Notes: a model not told the origin generated them from the letters alone. Counted from the first letter of the stretch, positions 28,002 through 37,060 are shown. The stretch: 64,000 nucleotides of DNA from Streptomyces sp. APSN-46.1 (GCF_022815725.1 NZ_JALGRF010000012.1:1-64000), one strand, 5' to 3'. Program-made: numbers and translations.

Positions 28002-28017
28002 GGCCTCGGGGAGGCCC
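28001..28017. terminator. Hairpin between convergent genes
   Basis: A 7-bp perfect stem (gggcctc / gaggccc) with a 3-base loop lies between the MFS stop (28001) and the P-type ATPase stop (28027). It could end both transcripts. Confidence 0.55.
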
Positions 28018-28026
28018 GGGCGGGCC

Positions 28027-30480
28027 TCAGGCGGGGAACTTCCGGGCCACCCACCGGAAGGTGACCTCGATCAGGAACGCGGCGGCCGCCGCGACGGCGA
28101 CCGCCGTCCACGGCATGGTCGTACCGACCAGCTTCAGCTCGAAGAACCTCTGCAGCCACGGCACCACGAGCACGATCAGGAACGCCAGCCCCATCGCCCC
28201 GACCAGCCCGACCCGCCACCACGTGTACGGGCGGGCGATGATCACCAGGACCCACATCGTGGTCAGGAACAGCGTCAGCGTCGCCGCGCTCGTCTCGGCC
28301 TGGAGGGCGCCCTCGCCCGTGTAGTGGTGGCGGGCCAGCAGGTACGTCACGAAGGTGGCCACGGCCGCGATCACGCCGCCGGGGATCGCGTACCGCATCA
28401 CCCGCTTCACGAAGTGCGGCCTCGCGCGTTCCTTGTTCGGGGCCAGGGCCAGGAAGAACGCCGGGACGCCGATGGTCAGCGTGGACAGCAGCGTCAGATG
28501 GCGCGGCAGGAAGGGGTACTCCACCTGCGAGCACACCACCAGGATCGCCAGCAGCACCGAGTACACCGTCTTCACGAGGAAGAGGGTGGCCACGCGGGTG
28601 ATGTTGCCGATGACCCGGCGCCCCTCGGCGACCACCGAGGGCAGGGTGGAGAAGCTGTTGTTCAGGAGGACGATCTGGGCCACGGCCCGGGTCGCCTCGG
28701 AGCCGGAGCCCATCGACACGCCGATGTCGGCGTCCTTGAGGGCCAGTACGTCGTTGACGCCGTCGCCCGTCATCGCCACGGTGTGGCCCCTGGACTGGAG
28801 CGCCCCGACCATGTCCCGCTTCTGCTGCGGGGTGACCCGTCCGAAGACCGCGTTGCCGTCGAGGACCTGGGCCATCCCGTCGCGCTCCGCCGGCAGCTCG
28901 CGCGCGTCCACGGTGTTCTGCGCGCCCGGCAGGCCGAGCTTGCCGGCCACCGCGCCGACGGAGATCGCGTTGTCACCGGAGATGACCTTCGCCTTGACGT
29001 TCTGGTCCTCGAAGTAGCGCAGCGTCTCGGCCGCGTCGGGGCGCAGCCGCTGCTCCAGGACGACGAGCGCGGTCGGCCGGACCCCGGTGGCCACGGCCGC
29101 GTCGTCGAGTTCGCGCCCGGAGCGGGCGAGCAGCAGGACGCGCAGGCCCTGCTCGTTGAGGCCGTCGATCTCGTCGAGCGCCGGGTCCCCGGCCGGCAGG
29201 AGCACGTCGGGGGCGCCGAGCAGCCAGGTGGAGTTCTCGCCGTCGCCCTCGCTGAAGCTGGCGCCGCTGTACTTGCGGGCGGAGGAGAACGGCAGCGACT
29301 CGGTGCAGCGCCACTCCGCGCTGTCCGGGTAGGCGTCGACGATGGCCTGGAGGCTGGCGTTGGGGCGCGGGTCGGACTCGCCGAGCGCGCCGAGCACCTT
29401 CTTGACGTACGCCGCCTCCGCGCCGCCGAGGGGGCGCAGCTCGGTGACGTCCATGCCGCCCTCGGTGAGGGTGCCGGTCTTGTCGAGGCAGACCACGTCG
29501 ACGCGGGCGAGGCCCTCGATGGCGGGCAGCTCCTGGACGAGGCACTGCTTGCGGCCGAGGCGGATGACGCCGATGGCGAAGGCGACGGAGGTGAGGAGGA
29601 CCAGGCCCTCGGGGATCATCGGGACGATGCCGCCGACGGTGCGGGCGATGGAGTCCTTGAGGTTGCTGTCCTTGACGACGAGCTGGCTGATGATCAGGCC
29701 GATCGAGGTCGGGATCATCATCCAGGTGACGTACTTGAGGATGGTGGAGATGCCGGAGCGCAGTTCGGAGTGGACGAGCGTGAAGCGGGAGGCCTCTTCC
29801 GCCAGCTGGGCGGCGTAGGCCTCGCGGCCGACCTTGGTGGCGGTGAAGGCGCCGCCGCCGGCGACCACGAAGGAGCCGGACATGACCGGGTCGCCGGGCT
29901 TCTTCAGGACCGGGTCGGCCTCGCCGGTGAGCAGGGACTCGTCGATCTCCAGGCCGTCGGCCTCGCCGACGGCTCCGTCGACGACGACCTTGTCGCCGGG
30001 GCCGAGTTCGAGGACGTCGCCGAGGACGATCTCGGAGGTGGAGATCTCGGCGGTCCTGCCGTCGCGGCGGACGCTGGGCTTGACCTCGCCGATGACGGCC
30101 AGGCTGTCCAGGGTCTTCTTGGCGCGCATCTCCTGGATGATGCCGATGCCCGTGTTGGCGATGATCACGAAGCCGAAGAGGCTGTCCTGGATCGGCGCGA
30201 CGATCAGCATGACCACCCAGAGGACGCCGATGATGGCGTTGAACCGGGTGAAGACGTTCGCGCGCACGATGTCGGTGGTGGAGCGGCTGCTGCGGACGGG
30301 GACGTCGTTGACGGCACCGCGCGCTACGCGTTCGGCGACCTCGGCGGTGGTCAGGCCGCCGGGCTTGCACCGGGGTGCGGGCGGCTGGACGGGGTGGACC
30401 GGGTCGAGCTCGGCCCCCGCGTCGATGGCGGCGGCGGCCCGCTCCGGCCCGTCCTGGTCGGTGTCTGCCCGCTGCGTCAT
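28027..30480 (-). CDS. Cation-translocating P-type ATPase (CtpE-like)
   Basis: An 817-residue P-type ATPase. Visible features are the actuator motif LTGEADP (near 185), PMIPEGLVLLTS in the membrane (Pro290-Glu-Gly-Leu), the phosphorylation site CLDKTGTLT (Asp333), and the hinge MTGDGVNDVLALKDADIGV. There is no N-terminal heavy-metal domain. About ten membrane helices are expected. The PEGLVLL form resembles mycobacterial CtpE, a calcium-uptake ATPase, so Ca2+ is the first guess; the ion is not proven. The ATG at 30480 was used. Confidence 0.92.
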   Translation of the reverse strand: MTQRADTDQDGPERAAAAIDAGAELDPVHPVQPPAPRCKPGGLTTAEVAERVARGAVNDVPVRSSRSTTDIVRANVFTRFNAIIGVLWVVMLIVAPIQDSLFGFVIIANTGIGIIQEMRAKKTLDSLAVIGEVKPSVRRDGRTAEISTSEIVLGDVLELGPGDKVVVDGAVGEADGLEIDESLLTGEADPVLKKPGDPVMSGSFVVAGGGAFTATKVGREAYAAQLAEEASRFTLVHSELRSGISTILKYVTWMMIPTSIGLIISQLVVKDSNLKDSIARTVGGIVPMIPEGLVLLTSVAFAIGVIRLGRKQCLVQELPAIEGLARVDVVCLDKTGTLTEGGMDVTELRPLGGAEAAYVKKVLGALGESDPRPNASLQAIVDAYPDSAEWRCTESLPFSSARKYSGASFSEGDGENSTWLLGAPDVLLPAGDPALDEIDGLNEQGLRVLLLARSGRELDDAAVATGVRPTALVVLEQRLRPDAAETLRYFEDQNVKAKVISGDNAISVGAVAGKLGLPGAQNTVDARELPAERDGMAQVLDGNAVFGRVTPQQKRDMVGALQSRGHTVAMTGDGVNDVLALKDADIGVSMGSGSEATRAVAQIVLLNNSFSTLPSVVAEGRRVIGNITRVATLFLVKTVYSVLLAILVVCSQVEYPFLPRHLTLLSTLTIGVPAFFLALAPNKERARPHFVKRVMRYAIPGGVIAAVATFVTYLLARHHYTGEGALQAETSAATLTLFLTTMWVLVIIARPYTWWRVGLVGAMGLAFLIVLVVPWLQRFFELKLVGTTMPWTAVAVAAAAAFLIEVTFRWVARKFPA

Positions 30481-30526
30481 GTTTTCGACGTTAAGCGCGG
30501 TTCGAACGCTTCACCCGCCGAGCGTT

Positions 30527-30617
30527 CCAGCCCCGCCGGCGTTTGAGTTCCAGCCCCCGGCGTTTGTGTTCCAGCCCCGCCGGCGTTTGAGGCGCGGGGT
30601 CTGGGGCGGAGCCCCAG
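30527..30617. repeat. GC-rich palindromic repeat cluster
   Basis: Three half-units in a row (ccagccccgccggcgtttga, cagcccccggcgtttg, then cagccccgccggcgtttgag followed by gcgcggggtctggggcggagcccc). It lies between the P-type ATPase start and the DUF2530 stop. It is part of the family seen at 5227, 13983, 34665, 45593 and 55182. Confidence 0.85.
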
Positions 30618-30644
30618 GACACGGACCCGCACCCGCCCGGGTGG

Positions 30645-30929
30645 CTACGCCTCGCCGGCCGGCGGTGCCGCCTGCTGAGCCTGCGCAGCAACATGGCGCT
30701 TGAGGGCGGTGTCGCGGCCCCGGACGTACCAGATGCCGATCAGGCCGAGGAAGCCGCCGGCCGCGCAGGTCCAGACCCACCACAGCATGTCCCGGTCGGC
30801 GAACCACCCGTAGAAGGGGAGCTGGACGAGGAAGAGGGCGAACCAGATGATCGTGCCGCCGGTGACGGTCGCGACGATCGGCCCCTCCAGGGGCTCGGGC
30901 GCCTCGTGCTTCGGTGTCCATTTCGCCAT
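30645..30929 (-). CDS. DUF2530 small membrane protein
   Basis: A 94-residue protein with two predicted transmembrane helices (TGGTIIWFALFLVQLPFY and DMLWWVWTCAAGGFLGLIGI) and a basic C-terminal tail. It matches the actinobacterial DUF2530 family, which often lies beside NCS2 permease and MarR genes, as here. The ATG at 30929 gives the typical length. Function is unknown. Confidence 0.82.
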   Translation of the reverse strand: MAKWTPKHEAPEPLEGPIVATVTGGTIIWFALFLVQLPFYGWFADRDMLWWVWTCAAGGFLGLIGIWYVRGRDTALKRHVAAQAQQAAPPAGEA

Positions 30930-31003
30930 GCCCTCAAGTCTAGGTGGGCGCGGCCGGGGTCTACGCGCGGAGATGGACGGCCTTTCGTTCATGTGTTCAT
31001 ACT

Positions 31004-31014
31004 GAAACGGTTTC
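31004..31014. promoter_or_regulatory. Small palindrome ahead of the NCS2 permease gene
   Basis: GAAAC-G-GTTTC is a perfect 11-bp dyad in an AT-richer stretch, 54 bp upstream of the permease ATG and 75 bp upstream of the divergent DUF2530 start. Its shape recalls LacI/purine-type operators, but no regulator is assigned. Confidence 0.35.
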
Positions 31015-31067
31015 GGCTTGGCCCATTTTCTTCGTATGAATCACCCAATGAGGACGTTGAGGACCGT

Positions 31068-32534
31068 ATGACCACGTCGGCCCCCGCCCCCGTAGACGCC
31101 GCCCCCGCGGACGCCATCCCCGGCGGCCCTCGGGGCACGTCCGGCCTGGACCGCTACTTCAAGATCTCCGAGCGCGGCTCCACCGTGGCCCGCGAGGTCC
31201 GCGGCGGCCTGGCGACCTTCTTCGCGATGGCCTACATCATCGTGCTGAACCCGATCATCCTCGGCAGCGCGAAGGACATGTACGGGCACCAGCTCGACGG
31301 CGGCCAGCTCGTCACCGCCACCGTCCTGACGGCCGCCTTCACCACGCTCCTCATGGGCGTCATCGGAAACGTCCCGATCGCGCTGGCGGCGGGCCTCGGC
31401 GTCAACACGGTCGTCGCCCTCCAGCTCGCCCCGCGCATGAGCTGGCCGGACGCCATGGGCATGGTGGTCCTCGCCGGCTTCGTGGTGATGCTGCTGGTCG
31501 CCACGGGCCTGCGCGAGCGCGTCATGAACGCCGTCCCGCTGGGGCTGCGCAAGGGCATCGCGATCGGCATCGGCCTGTTCATCATGCTGATCGGACTGGT
31601 CGACTCCGGGTTCGTCACCCGCATCCCGGACGCCGCGCACACCACGGTCCCGCTCCAGCTCGGCACGGGCGGCCACCTGCTCGGCTGGCCGGTCCTGATC
31701 TTCGCCGCCGGCGTCCTGCTGACCCTGGCGCTGCTGATCCGTAAGACCCCGGGCGCGATCCTGATCTCCATCGTGGTCATGACCGCCGTCGCCGTCGTCG
31801 TCCAGCTGGTCGCCCCGCTGCCCGACTCGGGCTGGGGCCTGACCGTGCCCGAGTGGCCGGGGAACCCGGTGGCCGCGCCCGACTTCGGCCTCGTCGGCCA
31901 GGTCAGCCTCTTCGGCGGCTTCGAGAAGGTCGGGATGCTGACGGGCGTCCTGTTCGTCTTCACCGTGCTGCTGTCCTGCTTCTTCGACGCGATGGGCACC
32001 ATCCTCGGCGTCGGCGACGAGGCCAAGCTGATCGACCGGAACGGCGACTTCCCCGGCATCAACAAGGTCCTGCTCGTCGACGGCCTGGCCGTCGCCTCGG
32101 GCGGCGCGACCTCGTCGTCGGCCACCACCTGCTTCGTGGAGTCCACGGCGGGCGTCGGCGAAGGCGCCCGTACGGGCCTGGCGAACGTGGTGACGGGCGG
32201 CCTCTTCGCCGTGGCGCTGTTCCTCACCCCGCTGGCCACCATGGTGCCCTCGCAGGCGGCCACCCCCGCGCTCGTGGCGGTCGGCTTCCTGATCCTGGCC
32301 GGCTCGGTCAAGGACATCGACTGGAGCGACTTCACCATCGCCGTCCCGGCCTTCCTGGCGATGGTGATGATGCCCTTCACGTACTCGATCACCAACGGCA
32401 TCGGCATCGGCTTCGTGAGCTTCAGCGCGCTGCGCCTGGCGACGGGCCGGGGCCGCGAGGTTCCGGCGGCCATGTACGTCGTGTCGGCGGTGTTCGTCTT
32501 CTTCTACGCGATGCCGGCACTCGGCCTCACGTAG
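31068..32534 (+). CDS. NCS2-family nucleobase permease (AzgA-like)
   Basis: A 488-residue permease with about 13 helices. The leading stretch GGLATFFAMAYIIVLNP and the signature LSCFFDAMGTILGVGDEAKLI are typical of the AzgA/guanine-hypoxanthine branch of NCS2. SSSATTCFVESTAGVGEGARTG is the second conserved helix-loop. It takes up purine bases by proton symport. The ATG at 31068 gives a normal length. Confidence 0.92.
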   Translation: MTTSAPAPVDAAPADAIPGGPRGTSGLDRYFKISERGSTVAREVRGGLATFFAMAYIIVLNPIILGSAKDMYGHQLDGGQLVTATVLTAAFTTLLMGVIGNVPIALAAGLGVNTVVALQLAPRMSWPDAMGMVVLAGFVVMLLVATGLRERVMNAVPLGLRKGIAIGIGLFIMLIGLVDSGFVTRIPDAAHTTVPLQLGTGGHLLGWPVLIFAAGVLLTLALLIRKTPGAILISIVVMTAVAVVVQLVAPLPDSGWGLTVPEWPGNPVAAPDFGLVGQVSLFGGFEKVGMLTGVLFVFTVLLSCFFDAMGTILGVGDEAKLIDRNGDFPGINKVLLVDGLAVASGGATSSSATTCFVESTAGVGEGARTGLANVVTGGLFAVALFLTPLATMVPSQAATPALVAVGFLILAGSVKDIDWSDFTIAVPAFLAMVMMPFTYSITNGIGIGFVSFSALRLATGRGREVPAAMYVVSAVFVFFYAMPALGLT

Positions 32535-32551
32535 GGCCCTTACGTAGGCCC

Positions 32552-32791
32552 TTACGTAAGGCCGTAGAACTTCTCCGTCTCGTCGACGGCGGCCTTGAAC
32601 CGCTCGTCGAAGTCATCGCGAATGAGCGTCCGGACGACATAGTCCTGGACGCTCATTCCGCGTTTCGCGGCATGGTGCCGGAGCCGCTCCAGCAGCTCCC
32701 CGTCTATGCGCATGCTCAGCACATGTGTCCCCATGCCGAAAGGGTCGGGGCAGAGGGCGTGGACGCGTGTCGCTTTCCCGAACAGACTCAC
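32552..32791 (-). CDS. Ribbon-helix-helix (CopG/Arc-like) protein
   Basis: A 79-residue protein with a ribbon-helix-helix pattern: a beta strand (HVLSMRIDGELLERLRHHAAKR) followed by MSVQDYVVRTLIRDDFDERF. Such proteins are small DNA-binding regulators or antitoxins. No toxin partner is adjacent. Start choice is uncertain: GTG at 32791 or ATG at 32734. Confidence 0.7.
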   Translation of the reverse strand: MSLFGKATRVHALCPDPFGMGTHVLSMRIDGELLERLRHHAAKRGMSVQDYVVRTLIRDDFDERFKAAVDETEKFYGLT

Positions 32792-32846
32792 CCTTACGAG
32801 TGATGAGGGTCTCCCCCGGCTCCCGGCATTCCAATTTTCCTTAGCG

Positions 32847-32864
32847 AGAGTAATGAGTTACTCT
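32847..32864. promoter_or_regulatory. MarR operator-like palindrome
   Basis: AGAGTAA-TGAG-TTACTCT has perfect 7-bp arms and ends one base before the MarR ATG (32866). It fits the size of a MarR dimer site and would autoregulate the MarR-MFS pair. Confidence 0.65.
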
Positions 32865-32865
32865 A

Positions 32866-33309
32866 ATGAACATGCGTGACCTTTCCCATGGCGACGACGC
32901 TGCCGCCGTGAACGATCTCCGCTCCGCCGTCATGCGGCTGGGCCGGCGCCTGAAGCACCAGCGCGTCGACGAATCGCTGAGCCCGACCGAGATGTCGGTG
33001 CTCGGCACCCTTGCCCGCTGCGGCCATGCCACCCCGGGTGAGCTGGCCCGACGGGAGCACGTGCAGCCGCCGTCGATGACGCGCATCGTCGCGCTGCTCG
33101 AAGCCAAGGGGCTGGTCACGCTGGAGCCGCACCCGGACGACCGCCGCCAGAAGGTGGTCCGCCAGACGGAGGAGGCCGAGGCGATGCTCGAAGAGAGCCG
33201 TCGCAAGCGCAATGCCTTCCTGGCCGGGCTCGCGGCCGGGCTGACCGAGGACGAATGGGCCAAGCTGCGCGCGGCCGCGCCCGTCCTGGAGAAGCTCGCG
33301 CACTTGTAA
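32866..33309 (+). CDS. MarR-family transcriptional regulator
   Basis: A 147-residue MarR winged-helix protein. The recognition region is SPTEMSVLGTLARCGHATPG, then ELARREHVQPPSMTRIVALL, and the wing LVTLEPHPDDRRQKVV. It lies 24 bp upstream of an MFS transporter gene on the same strand, and its own start overlaps a palindromic site, so it probably represses the pair. The ATG at 32866 has no clear ribosome binding site and may be leaderless. Confidence 0.92.
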   Translation: MNMRDLSHGDDAAAVNDLRSAVMRLGRRLKHQRVDESLSPTEMSVLGTLARCGHATPGELARREHVQPPSMTRIVALLEAKGLVTLEPHPDDRRQKVVRQTEEAEAMLEESRRKRNAFLAGLAAGLTEDEWAKLRAAAPVLEKLAHL

Positions 33310-33333
33310 CCGAGACGCCAGGAGGCGACCCTT

Positions 33334-34650
33334 TTGAGTACGGGAACCGGAGCAGACTCCGCACCCGACCACCTATCCACTTCCAAGCATTCGATGTTCA
33401 GCTCGCTGAGGATCCGGAACTACCGGCTCTTCGCGACGGGGCAAGCGGTCTCGAACACCGGCACCTGGATGCAGCGCATCGCCCAGGACTGGCTGGTGCT
33501 CTCCCTGACCGGCTCCGCCTCCGCGGTCGGCATCACGATCGCCCTGCAGTTCCTGCCGATGATGCTGTTCGGCCTCTACGGAGGCGTACTCGCCGACCGG
33601 CTGGCCAAGCGGCCGCTGTTGATCGGCACACAGACCGCGATGGGCCTCACCGGTGTCGCGCTCGCCGCGCTCACCCTGGCCGGACACGTCCAGGTCTGGC
33701 ACGTCTACCTCGCCGCCTTCCTGCTCGGCCTCGTCACGGTCGTGGACAACCCGGCCCGGCAGACCTTCGTCTCCGAGATGGTCGGCCCGGCGCAGCTGGC
33801 CAACGCGGTCAGCCTGAATTCCGCCAACTTCCAGTCCGCGCGGCTGGTCGGCCCGGCGCTGGCCGGTGTCCTGATCACCGCCGTCGGCTCCGGCTGGGCC
33901 TTCCTGCTGAACGGCCTGTCGTTCGCCGCGCCCGTCGCGGGCCTGCTGCTGATGCGGACGCGTGATCTGCACCCGGTGGAACCGCAGCCGCGCGCGAAGG
34001 GGCAGCTGCGCGAGGGGCTGCGCTACGTGGCCGGGCGCCCGGAGCTGATCTGGCCGATCGTGCTGGTCGGCTTCATCGGGACGTTCGGGTTCAACTTCCC
34101 GATCTGGCTGTCGGCGTTCGTGAGCGACGTCTTCCACGGGGACGCGGGGACGTACGGGCTCTTCAACACCCTGATCGCGGCGGGCTCGTTGGCGGGCGCG
34201 CTGCTGGCCGCCCGGCGCGGCCACTCCCGCCTGCGGCTGCTGGTCGCGGCGGCGGTGCTGTTCTCCGCGCTGGTGCTGGTGACGGCCTTCGCGCCGGGCT
34301 TCTGGCTGTTCGCGGCGCTGCTGGTGCCGATCGGGATGTTCGGGCTGACGGTGAACGTGACGGCCAACTCCAGCGTGCAGATGGCGACCGACCCCGAGAT
34401 GCGGGGCCGGGTCATGGCGCTGTTCATGATGGTGTTCACCGGGGGCACCCCGGTGGGCGCCCCGCTGGTGGGCTGGATCACGGACACCTACGGCGCGCGC
34501 GTGGGCATGGCGGCGGGCGGCCTGGTCTCCCTGGCCGCGGCCCTGACGATCGCGCTGATCCTCTCCCGCGTCGGCAACCTCCGCCTGCGCGTCTCCCGCC
34601 ACAACGGCCTGACCCTGGTCCCCCGCCGCGACCTGGTAACGGCCGCCTGA
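33334..34650 (+). CDS. MFS transporter (enterobactin exporter/EntS-like)
   Basis: A 438-residue major facilitator with about 12 helices. LRIRNYRLFATGQAVSNTGT, then WMQRIAQDWLVL at the N-terminus and TGGTPVGAPLVGWITDTYG near the C-terminus are typical of the MFS_3/EntS-like group. The start is a rare TTG at 33334, with ccaggagg upstream at good spacing. It is co-transcribed with the MarR gene. The substrate is unknown. Confidence 0.9.
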   Translation: MSTGTGADSAPDHLSTSKHSMFSSLRIRNYRLFATGQAVSNTGTWMQRIAQDWLVLSLTGSASAVGITIALQFLPMMLFGLYGGVLADRLAKRPLLIGTQTAMGLTGVALAALTLAGHVQVWHVYLAAFLLGLVTVVDNPARQTFVSEMVGPAQLANAVSLNSANFQSARLVGPALAGVLITAVGSGWAFLLNGLSFAAPVAGLLLMRTRDLHPVEPQPRAKGQLREGLRYVAGRPELIWPIVLVGFIGTFGFNFPIWLSAFVSDVFHGDAGTYGLFNTLIAAGSLAGALLAARRGHSRLRLLVAAAVLFSALVLVTAFAPGFWLFAALLVPIGMFGLTVNVTANSSVQMATDPEMRGRVMALFMMVFTGGTPVGAPLVGWITDTYGARVGMAAGGLVSLAAALTIALILSRVGNLRLRVSRHNGLTLVPRRDLVTAA

Positions 34651-34664
34651 CCCTGCGGGCCGCT

Positions 34665-34781
34665 GCTGGGGCTCCGCCCCAGACCCCGCGCCTCAAACGC
34701 CGGCGAGGCTGGAATTTGGCGACGGCATCGGCCAAATCCAGCCCCGCCGGCGTTTGAGGCGCGGGTCCGGGCGGAGCCCGG
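34665..34781. repeat. GC-rich palindromic repeat, inverted pair
   Basis: A forward unit (ctggggctccgccccagacc, then gcgcctcaaacgccggcgaggctgg) is followed by an inverted unit (ccagccccgccggcgtttga, then ggcgcgggtccgggcggagcc). A small dyad (aatttggc / gccaaat) lies between them. It lies between the MFS and thpR genes and could form a very long hairpin. Confidence 0.88.
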
Positions 34782-34856
34782 TGCCCGGCGGAGCCGGGTT
34801 CTCCCCCAGGGGCTCCGGCGAGGGTGGAATCAGGTGCCGGCCGCTAGGGTCGGAGG

Positions 34857-35417
34857 ATGAGACTCTTCGCCGCCGTGGTGCCCCCGCCGGAGGCCGTGGC
34901 CGAGCTGCGTGAGGCCGTGCGGGCGCTGCCCGCGGACCCCCGGCTGCGCCGGACCACGGAAGCGGCCTGGCACTTCACGCTCGCCTTCATGGGCGAGGTA
35001 CAGGACGAGGTGCTCCCGGACCTGCACGCCCGCCTCGCCCGCGCCGCAGCCCGCACCGCACCGTTCCCGCTCCGCCTGCACGGCGTCGGCCACTTCGGCG
35101 ACCGCACCCTCTGGGTCGGCGCCGCCGGGGACCTCGACACGATGCGCATGCTCGCGGAGCGGGCCGACGCCGCCGCACGCCGGGCCGGGGTGCCCATGGA
35201 GCAGCACCGCCGGTACACCCCGCACGTCACCCTGGGCCGGTCCCGCGAAGGCATCCCGCTGCGGCCCTACCTCGACGCCCTCGCGGACTTCGAGGGCACC
35301 GCCTGGCAGGCCGACACTCTGTGCCTCGTGCGCAGCAACCTGCCGGTCAGCGGGATCCCCGGCGAGCAGCCCCGCTACGAGACCGTCGGGGCCTGGCCGC
35401 TGGAAGGCCAAGACTGA
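34857..35417 (+). CDS. thpR: RNA 2',3'-cyclic phosphodiesterase
   Basis: A 186-residue 2H phosphoesterase with both HxTx motifs: HFTL at 39-42 and HVTL at 123-126. These two histidines and threonines form the active site that opens 2',3'-cyclic phosphates on RNA ends. The length is typical of ThpR. The ATG at 34857 follows ggagg closely, with a TAGGGT box upstream. Confidence 0.93.
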   Translation: MRLFAAVVPPPEAVAELREAVRALPADPRLRRTTEAAWHFTLAFMGEVQDEVLPDLHARLARAAARTAPFPLRLHGVGHFGDRTLWVGAAGDLDTMRMLAERADAAARRAGVPMEQHRRYTPHVTLGRSREGIPLRPYLDALADFEGTAWQADTLCLVRSNLPVSGIPGEQPRYETVGAWPLEGQD

Positions 35418-35430
35418 GCCGCGTACGACC

Positions 35431-35466
35431 GCGAGGCGGCCCGCCCTTGTGGGCGGGCCGCCTCGC
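35431..35466. terminator. Strong bidirectional terminator
   Basis: A perfect 16-bp stem (gcgaggcggcccgccc / gggcgggccgcctcgc) with a TTGT loop lies between the convergent thpR and FG-GAP genes. Confidence 0.88.
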
Positions 35467-35505
35467 GCGGTGTCGGGGGGGGCGGTCGGCGGGTTCGGTC
35501 AGCGC

Positions 35506-36963
35506 TTACCAGCCGCCGGTGCCGATCTCCTGGCGGGCGCCCAGGGCGGTGCCGGTGCCCGGGTAGACGAAGAGCTTGCCGGTCGCGTCCTCGACCGCTA
35601 CGAGGTCGTCCGCCGCGTTCGCGTTCAGCAGGGCGCCGCCGATCAGGTCGGACATGCCGTTCCAGCCGCCCGAACCGATCTCCTTACGCACACCCAGGGA
35701 ACCGGGGGTGGAGGCGGGATACACGAACAGCTTGCCGGTGGACTCCTCCACCCCGACCAGGTCCTCGGCGCCGTCGTTGTCGAAGTCCATCCCGGTCAGG
35801 TTGGACATACCGTTCCAGCCCCCGGAACCGATCTCCTGACGCACATTCAGGCCGGTGCCGTTGCCCGGGTACAGGTAGAGCTTGCCGGTGGACTTCTCCA
35901 CCCCCACGAGGTCGGCGAACCCGTCCTGGTTCAGGTTGAGCCCGGTCAGGTCGGACATGCCGTTCCAGCCACCCGAACCGATCTCCACACGAGAACCGCC
36001 ACCCGTGAGAGTCGAGTTGTTGGCACCCTTGTACAGCCACAGCTTTCCGGTGGACTCCTCCACCGCCACGATGTCGTCCTTGCCGTCACCGGTGAAATCA
36101 CCGCCCGACAGGTTGGACATCCCGTTCCAGCCACCCGAACCGATCTCCACACGGGAACCACCGGTCGCGATGGTGCCCGTGCTGGTGCCCCTGTACAGCC
36201 ACAGCTTGCCGGTCGAAACCTCCACCGCCACGACGTCCATGACACCGTCACCGCTCAGGTCGGCGGACGCAAGATCAGTCATACCGACATCGACCGGCTC
36301 GGGAGGCGTGGTGGGCCCGTCGTCGACGATGTTCGTGTACCGGACCGGGTAGAAGGGGCCGTAGCCCGAGAAGTACGGGTAGTCGTAGAGGCGGTAGTGC
36401 ACTCCGCTCGGAGTGAAGTCGAAGCCGTAGTACTGGCTGTGCTCGGCGTTGGCCCACTTCTCGAAGAGGACGATGTGGCCGCCCGCACCCGAGTCGTTGT
36501 CCAGGAGGGCGTCACCGGCCTTCAGGTCCGCCTTGCCGATGGACTCGACGAGGCCGCGGGACTCGTAGGTGTCGGTGGTCGGCGAGGTGCCGAGATCCCA
36601 GGCCATCGAGACGTAGCCGGAGCAGTCGGTGCGGTAACCGCCGTAAGTGGCCGAGCCGTTGTAGACCAGGCCGATGTTGACCCACGTCCTGGCCCGGTCG
36701 ATCACTTCGCTGCGGGTGATCGTCGCGGTGGTGGAGGAGGACGCCGAAGCACTGAAGTTCCCGTCGAACCCCATCTCCGGGCCCTGTCCCGTGCTGCCGT
36801 AGTCCGGGTTGTCGGTCGTGGTCGCGGCGACGACGGCGGGGGCGGCGGCTGCCGCCTCCATCGTGCCGACCATGCCGGCGGCGACGGCGCCGGCCAGGAG
36901 GGTGGCGACGGCAGTACGGCGCACATTCCGGGTATTCAGGGCATTTCGTGCGGATCGAGACAT
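35506..36963 (-). CDS. Secreted NlpC/P60-like protein with FG-GAP repeats
   Basis: A 485-residue exported protein. Residues 1-40 are a signal peptide (RRTAVATLLAGAVAAGMVG, then AAAA). Residues about 85-215 resemble an NlpC/P60 or CHAP-like amidase domain, with the cysteine in YRTDCSGYVS (Cys114) and the histidine in GGHIVLFE (His163). Residues about 225-485 are five FG-GAP/VCBS repeats of about 50 residues, each with an acidic turn (DLSGDGVMD, DFTGDGKDD, DFDNDGAED), STGKLWLY and EIGSGGWNGMS. The repeats probably form a beta-propeller. It may cleave cell-wall peptides. The protein ends abruptly in GTGGW, which may be natural. Confidence 0.87.
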   Translation of the reverse strand: MSRSARNALNTRNVRRTAVATLLAGAVAAGMVGTMEAAAAAPAVVAATTTDNPDYGSTGQGPEMGFDGNFSASASSSTTATITRSEVIDRARTWVNIGLVYNGSATYGGYRTDCSGYVSMAWDLGTSPTTDTYESRGLVESIGKADLKAGDALLDNDSGAGGHIVLFEKWANAEHSQYYGFDFTPSGVHYRLYDYPYFSGYGPFYPVRYTNIVDDGPTTPPEPVDVGMTDLASADLSGDGVMDVVAVEVSTGKLWLYRGTSTGTIATGGSRVEIGSGGWNGMSNLSGGDFTGDGKDDIVAVEESTGKLWLYKGANNSTLTGGGSRVEIGSGGWNGMSDLTGLNLNQDGFADLVGVEKSTGKLYLYPGNGTGLNVRQEIGSGGWNGMSNLTGMDFDNDGAEDLVGVEESTGKLFVYPASTPGSLGVRKEIGSGGWNGMSDLIGGALLNANAADDLVAVEDATGKLFVYPGTGTALGARQEIGTGGW

Positions 36964-37030
36964 GGCAGTACTCCGGTTCTGGCTAGTGGGGTCGCAGAGA
37001 GCGTGCTGCTCGACCGGCGGCAGAGGCGTA

Positions 37031-37060
37031 CGGTGCGGTGCGGTGCGGTGCGGTACGGGA
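37031..37060. repeat. Tandem 5-bp repeat upstream of the FG-GAP gene
   Basis: Four exact cggtg units followed by cggta and cggga lie in the leader region of the minus-strand secreted protein gene. Simple slippage repeats of this kind may differ between strains. Confidence 0.7.

Noticed and set aside
27889..30546. An 885-codon plus-strand frame opposite the P-type ATPase
   Set aside because: It is an antisense shadow; the minus strand carries all P-type ATPase motifs in one frame.
35506..36300. Regular about 147-bp DNA repeats
   Set aside because: They are explained by the five FG-GAP protein repeats and are not an independent element.
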